From Kocuria rhizophila DC2201 (GTDB lineage Bacteria; Actinomycetota; Actinomycetes; Actinomycetales; Micrococcaceae), in NCBI RefSeq assembly GCF_000010285.1, contig NC_010617.1, positions 124,001-188,000 on the forward strand: 64,000 nt of DNA, in the 5' to 3' direction. This document shows, piece after piece, positions 58,192 through 64,000 of the stretch. The notes under the pieces are model-generated. The model searched no databases. It had not been told where the DNA came from and saw only the letters and a program-made list of their open reading frames with translations. Numbering within the stretch: position 1 is the first letter of the stretch; every line of letters begins with the position of its first letter. A program made the position numbers and the translations under genes.

Positions 58192-59451
58192 ATGAGTGCT
58201 TCGCGTGTGCTGTCCGAGATCAGAGAACGCCGGATCGTCGTCAAGGCGGCGGGGATCGGCGCGGGTTCCCTGCTGGGGGCACAGGCAGCGGTGGTGGCCT
58301 CGCTCGCGGGCATCGACTGGTGGAAGCAGCGCGGGCGCAAACAGCGTGACGCCCCCCGTCCGGGAACGTTCACGGCGCAGGTGCAGGACTCGGAGCTGAC
58401 CATCTACACCTCGGGTGAGGACGTCTACGAGGACATGCTGGAGGCCATCGACGGCGCCGAGCGCTCCGTCCACATGGAGACGTTCATCTGGAAGAACGAC
58501 GAGATCGGGCAGCGCTTCCTGGACGGCATGAACCGTGCGGCGGAGCGCGGCGTGGACGTGTTCGTGATCTACGACGGCTTCGCCAACCTGGTGGTCCCGC
58601 AGACTTTCTACCGCTTCGACAGCAAGGTCCACGTGTTCCGCATGCCGTTCCTGCGGCGCCCGTTCTGGAAGGGGCCGCTGCGGTTCTCCGGCCTGAACCA
58701 CTCCAAGATCCTGGTGGTGGACGACGAGATCGGTTTCGTGGGCGGGTTCAACATCGGGTCCATGTACTCGCGGCAGTGGCGGGACACCCACATCCGGGAG
58801 GTCGGCCCAGCGGTGTGGGGGCTGCGCAACGCGGTGGCCACCGTGTGGAACGAGGACCGCGAGCCGGGCACGGCCATCGAGTGGGTTCCGCCCAAGAGCT
58901 GGGACCCGGAGGTCCGGGTCAACGCCAACCTGCCCATCCAGATCGTGTATCCCATCCGCGAGATGTACATGAACGCGATCGACCGGGCGCAGGACCACAT
59001 CTGGATCAACACCCCGTACTTCATCCCGGACCAGCAGGTGCTCGACACCCTCCTGGACGCCGCGGCCCGCGGGGTGGACGTGCGGATCATGGTCCCCAAG
59101 GACTCCAACCACATCCTGGCGGACTGGGTGTCGCGCGGCTTCTACGGCCAGCTGCTGCGCGGCGGAGTGACCATCCTGCTGTACGCCGCGAGCATGATCC
59201 ACTCCAAGACGGCCACGATCGACGGCGAGTGGTCCACCGTGGGCACCGCCAACCTGGACCGCCTCTCCCTGTCCTTCAACTACGAGACCAACGTGGAGAT
59301 CGTGGACCCGGACTTCGCCGCGCAGATGGAGAAGGTGTTCCTCGCGGACAGCGAGCACTGCGAGGAGCTCACCTCCCCGCGCTGGCGGGACCGTCACCCC
59401 ATGGCGCGCGTTGCCGAGGTCCTGCTGGTCCCGCTGCGCCCCCTGCTCTGA
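58192..59451 (+). CDS. Cardiolipin-synthase-like phospholipase D protein
   Basis: A 419-residue PLD-superfamily enzyme with two HKD motifs: NHSKILVVDDEIGFVGGFNIG and IHSKTATIDGEWSTVGTANLD. An N-terminal hydrophobic segment (GAGSLLGAQAAVVASLAGI) likely tethers it to the membrane. It probably joins two phosphatidylglycerols into cardiolipin. The second motif keeps the HxKx4D residues. The promoter region toward xthA is 138 bases and shows no notable element. Confidence 0.9.
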   Translation: MSASRVLSEIRERRIVVKAAGIGAGSLLGAQAAVVASLAGIDWWKQRGRKQRDAPRPGTFTAQVQDSELTIYTSGEDVYEDMLEAIDGAERSVHMETFIWKNDEIGQRFLDGMNRAAERGVDVFVIYDGFANLVVPQTFYRFDSKVHVFRMPFLRRPFWKGPLRFSGLNHSKILVVDDEIGFVGGFNIGSMYSRQWRDTHIREVGPAVWGLRNAVATVWNEDREPGTAIEWVPPKSWDPEVRVNANLPIQIVYPIREMYMNAIDRAQDHIWINTPYFIPDQQVLDTLLDAAARGVDVRIMVPKDSNHILADWVSRGFYGQLLRGGVTILLYAASMIHSKTATIDGEWSTVGTANLDRLSLSFNYETNVEIVDPDFAAQMEKVFLADSEHCEELTSPRWRDRHPMARVAEVLLVPLRPLL

Positions 59452-59584
59452 CATCCCCGCCGGACGACGACGCCGCACGGCCGGCTCCCGCGCGCCCGTC
59501 CCCGGACCGCCGCCGCCCTCGCGGAACCCTGCACTCCCCAAGATCGGGCTCCCCGCCCCAGCAATAAGCCCCCCACCCCAGGGT

Positions 59585-59638
59585 TAAGTGCAGGTTTTGC
59601 CCCTCAGGGGCCGAAAAGTGGCAAAAGCTGCACTTAAG
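59585..59638. repeat. Palindromic intergenic repeat, copy 6
   Basis: Arms TTAAGTGCAGGTTTTGCC (59585-59602) and GGCAAAAGCTGCACTTAA (59621-59638) pair at 17 of 18 positions. It lies between the convergent PLD and monooxygenase genes; the ends match copy 3 (AAGTGCAG...TTGCC). The 259-base gap also has the nonamer at about 59466 (reverse) and 59692 (forward). Confidence 0.8.
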
Positions 59639-59710
59639 AATGTGGGCGGGGGCGCTGGCGAGGTTGTGGCCCCCGGGAAGGGGCGCGGCGGCGTCGTCGT
59701 GCGGCGGGTG

Positions 59711-61141
59711 TCAGCCCAGCGTGAGGTGACCGCGCAGCGTGGTGGCGGTGTACTCGGTGCGGAACAGGCCGCGGCGCTGCAGCTCGGGGACCACGAGGTC
59801 CACGAAGTCCTCGAGCGAGTCCGGCTGCACGGGTGGCATGAGGTTGAAGCCGTCCGCCCCGCCGTTCTCCAGCCACTCCTGCATTTGGTCCGCAATCGAC
59901 TCCGGGGTGCCCACCATGGTGCAGTGGCCCCCGCCAGCGGCCAGGCGCCCGAGCAGCTGGCGGACCGTGGGGTGCTCCGCCTCGACGATCCGCAGGATGG
60001 TCCCGTAGCGGCCCTGCGGCCCGGTGAACTCCTCCAGGGGCGGCAGCGGGGGCACGGGCGCGTCCAGGTCCCAGGCTGAGCAGTCCTGCTCCACGAACGT
60101 GGAGAGCTGCGCGAGGGACTGCTCCACGGGCAGCAGCCGGTCCACGCGGTCCTGCTTGGCGAGGGCCTCATCGTGGGTGCGGCCCACGTAGGTGACCAGC
60201 CCGGGCATCACGGCCACGGACTCCGGATCGCGGCCGGCCCGCGCGACCTCTGCCTTGACCGAGGAGTAGTACTCCTGGGCGGCGGGGAGGTCGTAGGCCA
60301 CGGCGTAGATCCCCTCCGCGTAGTCCCCGGCCAGGGCCTTGCCGGGGCCGGACGCACCGGCCTGGAAGAGCACCGGCTCGCCCTGCGGGGAGCGCGGGAC
60401 CGTGAGGGGTCCGTCCACCAGGAAGTGGCGGCCCTCGTGGTCCAGGCGGTGCAGCTTGGAGGGGTCCGCCCACCGGCCCTCGGGGTCCGCGGTGACGGCG
60501 TCTTCGTCCCAGCTGGCCCACAGGGCGCGGGCCACCTCCACGAACTCGCGGGCGCGCTCGTAGCGCTCGTCCTTGGGCGGCATGGCCCGGTAGCCGTGGT
60601 TGCGGGCTTCCGCATCCCACATGGAGGTCACCACGTTCCAGCCCGCCCGGCCGCCCGAGATGTGGTCCAGGGACGCGAGCATCCGGGCCGCGTGGAACGG
60701 GGTGAAGAACGTGGAGGAGACCGTGCACACCAGGCCGATGCGCTCGGTGGCGCGCGCCATCGCGGACAGCGCGGTCAGCGGTTCGAGCGACCAGTGGGGT
60801 CCGCCGGACACGTCGCCCACGCTGTGGCCGTCCGCGAAGAACACGGCGTCGAACAGGCCGCGCTCGGCGGTCTGCGCGAGCTCCTCGTAGTAGGTGATGT
60901 CCGTGAGGCGGTGCACCGAGGAGTTCGGGGCGCGCCACGCGGCCTGGTGGTGGCCGGCGCCGTAGAGGAACGCGTTGAGGTGGAGGCGGCGGGCCGGTGC
61001 GGTCGTGGGCGACGACGCCGCAGCGGCCGTCCCGAGCGTCGGCCCGGCTTCGGGGGTGGTTGCCGACGCCGCGCCCCCGGCAGGTGCCGTGCGCGCGGGA
61101 CCGGGCTGGGCGGCGTCGTCGTGCGGAGAGGGGGCGGCCAT
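59711..61141 (-). CDS. LLM-class flavin-dependent monooxygenase (NtaA/SnaA/DszA family)
   Basis: A 476-residue monooxygenase. After a 50-residue Ala/Pro/Thr-rich leader the fold starts LHLNAFLYGAGHHQAAWR, then EELAQTAERGLFDAVFFADGH, SGGRAGWNVVTS and EPVLFQAGASGPGKALAG, all diagnostic of the NtaA/SnaA/DszA branch, which oxidises N- or S-containing substrates with reduced FMN. The leader carries GGCGTCGTC motifs at about 61010 and 61113. The ATG is one base after the SDR stop, so the pair is coupled and both are under the TPP riboswitch. Confidence 0.9.
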   Translation of the reverse strand: MAAPSPHDDAAQPGPARTAPAGGAASATTPEAGPTLGTAAAASSPTTAPARRLHLNAFLYGAGHHQAAWRAPNSSVHRLTDITYYEELAQTAERGLFDAVFFADGHSVGDVSGGPHWSLEPLTALSAMARATERIGLVCTVSSTFFTPFHAARMLASLDHISGGRAGWNVVTSMWDAEARNHGYRAMPPKDERYERAREFVEVARALWASWDEDAVTADPEGRWADPSKLHRLDHEGRHFLVDGPLTVPRSPQGEPVLFQAGASGPGKALAGDYAEGIYAVAYDLPAAQEYYSSVKAEVARAGRDPESVAVMPGLVTYVGRTHDEALAKQDRVDRLLPVEQSLAQLSTFVEQDCSAWDLDAPVPPLPPLEEFTGPQGRYGTILRIVEAEHPTVRQLLGRLAAGGGHCTMVGTPESIADQMQEWLENGGADGFNLMPPVQPDSLEDFVDLVVPELQRRGLFRTEYTATTLRGHLTLG

Positions 61142-61142
61142 G

Positions 61143-61907
61143 TCAGTCCATCACCAGCCCGCCGTCGACCACCAGGTTCTGGCCGGTGACCCCGCGGGAC
61201 CAGTCCGAGGCGAAGAACAGGGCGGTGTCCGCGAACTCCTCGGGGGTGGTCACGCGGCCCAGGGGAGTGCCGGCGGCAATGAAGTCGAAGACCTCGTCCG
61301 GGGTGGCGGCGCTCGCGTCCGTGGTGCGCAGCAGGCCGCCGGAGATCATGTTGACGGTGATGCCCTGCGGGCCCAGATCCTTGGCGGCGGTGCGGGTGAG
61401 GGAGAGCAGGGCGGCCTTCGCGGCGGTGTAGTCGTGGTAGGGGACCACCGGGCTCTGGAAGAGGTTGGTGCCGATGTTGATGATGCGCCCCTCGCCAGCC
61501 TCCGCCATGCCCGGGGTGACCGCCTGCATCACGTTGAGGGCACCCACCACGGCGCCCTGGAACTGCTGGGTCAGGTTCTCGGCGGTGAGGGTGTCCAGGG
61601 TGGGGCGGGCATCGCCGTTGAAGCTGAAGTCCACCAGGGCGTTGTTCACGGCCACCGTGATCGGTGCGCCGAAGTGCTCCCGGGCGCGGGCGACCATGTC
61701 CCGCACCTGCTGGGCGTCGGTCACGTCCGCCTGGACCGCGAGTGCCCGGTCCTCCCCGAGTTCGCTGACCAGCGCACGGGCCCGCTCCTCGCTGGAGTGG
61801 TAGTTCACGACGACGCGCGCACCCTCGCGCGCGAACGCCCGGCTGAGGTGCTCCCCGAGCCCGCGGGCTCCGCCGGTGACCAGGACGATGGTGTTCTCGA
61901 TCCGCAT
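61143..61907 (-). CDS. SDR-family oxidoreductase under TPP riboswitch control
   Basis: A 254-residue short-chain dehydrogenase: cofactor loop VLVTGGARGLGEHL, VNNALVDFSF, the catalytic YHDYTAAKAAL (YxxxK) and a C-terminal WSRGVTGQNLVVDGGLV. It is of the FabG-like classical type, but the NNAG motif is NNAL. AGGAG lies five bases before the ATG at 61907; a GTG at 61913 is unlikely because it overlaps that site. It is first in an operon with the flavin monooxygenase, downstream of a TPP riboswitch, so thiamine status controls it. Substrate unknown. Confidence 0.9.
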   Translation of the reverse strand: MRIENTIVLVTGGARGLGEHLSRAFAREGARVVVNYHSSEERARALVSELGEDRALAVQADVTDAQQVRDMVARAREHFGAPITVAVNNALVDFSFNGDARPTLDTLTAENLTQQFQGAVVGALNVMQAVTPGMAEAGEGRIINIGTNLFQSPVVPYHDYTAAKAALLSLTRTAAKDLGPQGITVNMISGGLLRTTDASAATPDEVFDFIAAGTPLGRVTTPEEFADTALFFASDWSRGVTGQNLVVDGGLVMD

Positions 61908-61964
61908 GCTCACTCCTGTGGCTCACGGCGAAGAAAGCGGTGCGCCACCTGCGCGGTGCCACCG

Positions 61965-62076
61965 TGACATCCCTTCGCCAGTACTAACTGGACAGGTTCG
62001 ACGGGTGTCATCTCAGCCGCTGCGGTCCTCTGTCTGCCCGCCCGGTGGGCGGGGAGGGTGGCGGCACCCCGTGTCA
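61965..62076 (-). ncRNA. TPP riboswitch (THI element)
   Basis: Read on the minus strand it has, in order, GGGGTGCC, a G/C-rich variable hairpin (CCCGCCC/GGGCGGG), GCGGCTGAGATGACACCCG, TCGAACCTG, GTTAGTACTGGCG and AGGGATG, all conserved parts of the thiamine pyrophosphate aptamer; P1 can form from TGACA (62076-62072) and TGTCA (61969-61965). It ends about 57 bases before the SDR start codon. No clear terminator follows, so control is probably at translation. Confidence 0.93.
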
Positions 62077-62226
62077 CTGGTGGCCAGTGTAGACGGAGCC
62101 GCTCAGCCTCATGGCAGCCGCCCCGCGTGCGCCGCCCAAAAGCGCACTGCTACCCTTGCTGGCTGGTGTGCCGGGAAGTCTGGTCGGCGGTAATGAGCGT
62201 GATGCCCGTCGACACTGGAGTGATCC

Positions 62227-63618
62227 ATGCCCCCGCACCACAGCACCACCCCTGCCCACGTTGAGCCCGGAACCCCGGGAACCGTGGTGCAGACAGAACC
62301 CTCCGGCTTCGTCTCGGAGCCCGGTTTCTTCAACCATCCTGAGCCCCCGTGCGAGCCCGACCACCCCTCGGGCGGCCTCTTCTCCCGCCTCCAGGACGTC
62401 CTGCGCCGCGAGACCGTGGCCGGCATCCTCCTGGTGGTCGCCGCCGTCCTCGCCATCGTCTGGGCCAACTCGCCCTTCGTGGAGAGCTACTTCGCCCTCC
62501 GGGACCTGAAGGTCGGCTACGAGCCGTGGCACCTGGACCTCAGCCTGGGGACGTGGGCCGCGGACGGGCTGCTCGCCGTGTTCTTCTTCCTCGTGGGCCT
62601 GGAGCTCAAGCGCGAGTTCGTCGCGGGTGATCTGCGGGACCTCGGGAAGGCGGCGGTGCCGATCGCGGCGGCCGTGGGCGGCGTCGTCGTCCCGGCTCTG
62701 ATCTACGCGGGCGTTAACCTCGGCAGCCCCGAGACCCTGGGCGGCTGGGCGATCCCCACCGCCACGGACATCGCGTTCGCGGTGGCCGTCCTCGCGATCG
62801 TGGGCTCGCACCTGCCCAGCGCGCTCCGCCTGTTCCTGCTGACGCTCGCGGTGGTGGACGACCTGCTCGCCATCACCATCATCGCGGTCTTCTACACCGA
62901 CGAGGTGCACGTGCTCCCGCTGCTCCTCGCGCTCGTCCCGCTGGCCGTGTTCGGGCTCCTGGCGCACCGCTTCCCGCGCTTCTTCGCCCACCGCACGTGG
63001 GCCGCCTGGGCGATCCTGGTGCCGCTGGCCGTGATCACGTGGGCCCTGGTGCACGAGGCCGGGATCCACGCCACGGTCGCGGGTGTCCTGCTCGGTTTCG
63101 TCGTCCCCGTCCTCGCGGGGAAGGCCTCCGGGGAGCCCGTGGAGCTCGCCGAGCACCTTGAGCACCGCGTCCGGCCCCTGTCTGCCGGGTTCGCGGTGCC
63201 GGTCTTCGCGTTCTTCTCCGCGGGCGTCGCGGTGGGCGGCTGGGACGGATTGACGACGGCGCTCGCCGCCCCCGTCACGCTCGGCATCATCGCGGGCCTC
63301 GTCCTGGGCAAGCCCCTGGGCATCATGGGTGCCACGTGGCTCACCACCGTGCTCACCGGACGCAAGCTGGACCCGTCCTACCGGTGGATCGACCTGGTGG
63401 GGATCGCGCTGCTGGCCGGGATCGGGTTCACGGTGTCCCTGCTGATCTCGGAGCTCAGCTTCGACCCGGCCGCGGACGCCGGGGACCAGGCCAAGGTGGC
63501 CGTGCTGACCGCCTCGGTCCTGGCGGCCGTGCTGGCCGGCGGTGTCCTGGCGGTCCGCAACCGCCGCTACCGCAGCGCGTCACCCCGGGTGTTCGGGAAC
63601 GACGCCGCAGAGGCGTAG
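62227..63618 (+). CDS. nhaA: Na+/H+ antiporter NhaA
   Basis: A 463-residue Nha[40 protein letters not shown] and [19 protein letters not shown] with the paired Asp residues of ion binding. About twelve helices follow, starting at [23 protein letters not shown]. It exports sodium in exchange for protons. The N-terminus is about 50 residues longer than in enterobacterial NhaA. It is divergent from the TPP-controlled operon; the ATG at 62227 is the natural start. Confidence 0.95.
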   Translation: MPPHHSTTPAHVEPGTPGTVVQTEPSGFVSEPGFFNHPEPPCEPDHPSGGLFSRLQDVLRRETVAGILLVVAAVLAIVWANSPFVESYFALRDLKVGYEPWHLDLSLGTWAADGLLAVFFFLVGLELKREFVAGDLRDLGKAAVPIAAAVGGVVVPALIYAGVNLGSPETLGGWAIPTATDIAFAVAVLAIVGSHLPSALRLFLLTLAVVDDLLAITIIAVFYTDEVHVLPLLLALVPLAVFGLLAHRFPRFFAHRTWAAWAILVPLAVITWALVHEAGIHATVAGVLLGFVVPVLAGKASGEPVELAEHLEHRVRPLSAGFAVPVFAFFSAGVAVGGWDGLTTALAAPVTLGIIAGLVLGKPLGIMGATWLTTVLTGRKLDPSYRWIDLVGIALLAGIGFTVSLLISELSFDPAADAGDQAKVAVLTASVLAAVLAGGVLAVRNRRYRSASPRVFGNDAAEA

Positions 63619-63786
63619 GGACCGGGGGCTTCCGTCCCCTGCGGTGGTCGTTGCGGAGGTCATGTGCCGGGCGCTTCCCGGGGCCGAAACTGTGTCAGTC
63701 GCGAGGTCGGATCGCGTGGAACGGAAGCCGTGCCATGGCACTCCACGACGCGCTGAGGGCCCGCATCACCGGGGCCCCCAATGAGT

Positions 63787-63819
63787 GACGCCGCCGGGCA
63801 CGACCCGCTCGGCGGCGTC
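63787..63819. terminator. Hairpin between convergent nhaA and nadE
   Basis: Perfect 10-bp arms GACGCCGCCG (63787-63796) and CGGCGGCGTC (63810-63819), loop of 13 bases. The arms resemble the GACGACGCC motif of the window. The 220 bases after nhaA otherwise show nothing I can support. Confidence 0.6.
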
Positions 63820-63839
63820 GGCGCTGAACGGGAGCGGGT

Positions 63840-64000
63840 TCAGCCCTCCCGCCACCACGCGTCCGCCGGGGTGACCGGCACGGTGCGCTTGTGACGGGAG
63901 CGCAGGAAGATCTGCTCCAGCTTCTCAGCGACCTCCACGGGGACGTCCTTGCCCTCGAGGTAGTCGTCGATGTTCTCGTAGGTGAGCCCCAGCTCGTCCT
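63840..64000 (-). CDS. nadE: NAD synthetase NadE C-terminus (partial)
   Basis: The last 52 codons of a gene that enters from the right edge. The peptide DELGLTYENIDDYLEGKDV and FLRSRHKRTVPVTPADAWW is the conserved end of ammonia-dependent NAD+ synthetase (E. coli: YEQIDDYLEG and KRxxPxxxxDxWW-type end). It would make NAD+ from deamido-NAD+, ATP and ammonia. Convergent with nhaA. Confidence 0.82.
   Translation of the reverse strand, partial: DELGLTYENIDDYLEGKDVPVEVAEKLEQIFLRSRHKRTVPVTPADAWWREG

Noticed and set aside
63735-63788. Tiny open frame after nhaA starting MALHDALRARITGAP
   Set aside because: Seventeen codons with no ribosome binding site and no support; it runs into the terminator-like hairpin.
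1-64000. Transposases, prophage, secondary-metabolite clusters or classical defence systems
   Set aside because: I looked for their usual motifs in all predicted proteins and saw none apart from the RelE pair and the DUF559 protein.

Overview
The window is GC-rich, densely coded DNA from an actinobacterium. Low-AT codon use, GTG/TTG starts, apparently leaderless genes with TAnnnT -10 boxes just upstream of the start codon, and homologues such as a CGNR-finger regulator, MTH1187 protein, fused PutA and AbiEi/DUF559 protein all fit. I infer a member of the Micrococcaceae, most like Kocuria; this is a judgement from gene content, not a database match. There is no phage, insertion sequence or CRISPR array, and most genes are core or peripheral metabolism.

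Layout. 1-4.4 kb: start of pdxS, then an AAA ATPase translationally coupled to a MocR/PdxR-type regulator, and two membrane proteins. 4.5-7.8 kb: copper module copA-copZ-csoR with a clear CsoR operator. 7.8-11.7 kb: small membrane and hypothetical genes and four regulators or enzymes (MarR, DtxR/MntR, VOC, CGNR finger). 11.8-14.6 kb: Mn/Zn-type ABC uptake operon behind a palindromic operator. 14.6-21.3 kb: DUF805 protein, GH15 hydrolase, putA. 21.5-25.4 kb: accessory stretch with lower-GC VOC and GNAT genes, a Phd-RelE toxin-antitoxin pair, a von Willebrand A protein and a deleted GNAT pseudogene. 25.6-36.7 kb: Zn-dependent formaldehyde/alcohol dehydrogenase, UvrA paralogue with TetR regulator, divergent FAD oxidoreductase, tail-anchored protein, MFS transporter, ABC-class ATPase. 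36.9-47.5 kb: purine permease/phosphoribosyltransferase divergon, ackA and pta, thiamine-binding protein, spermidine-synthase-like protein, second purine permease, ferredoxin-NADP reductase. 47.6-54.6 kb: orphan SsuD-like monooxygenase, lactone oxidase, tandem universal stress protein, tRNA-Glu/Asp/Phe, lipoprotein, GH13 glucosidase. 54.7-64 kb: a DUF559 nuclease-like gene bracketed by inverted 55-bp repeats, a protein with a collagen-like stretch, xthA, a cardiolipin-synthase-like enzyme, an SDR-flavin monooxygenase operon under a TPP riboswitch, nhaA and the end of nadE.

The strongest leads are: (1) the TPP-riboswitch operon, whose two enzymes are not standard thiamine genes; (2) a family of imperfect palindromes with GTGCAG/CTGCAC ends, mostly between convergent genes, of which two inverted copies flank the DUF559 nuclease-like gene; and (3) a strongly over-represented nonamer GGCGTCGTC, concentrated in intergenic DNA and in low-complexity insertions of otherwise conserved proteins. 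All counts are by eye.
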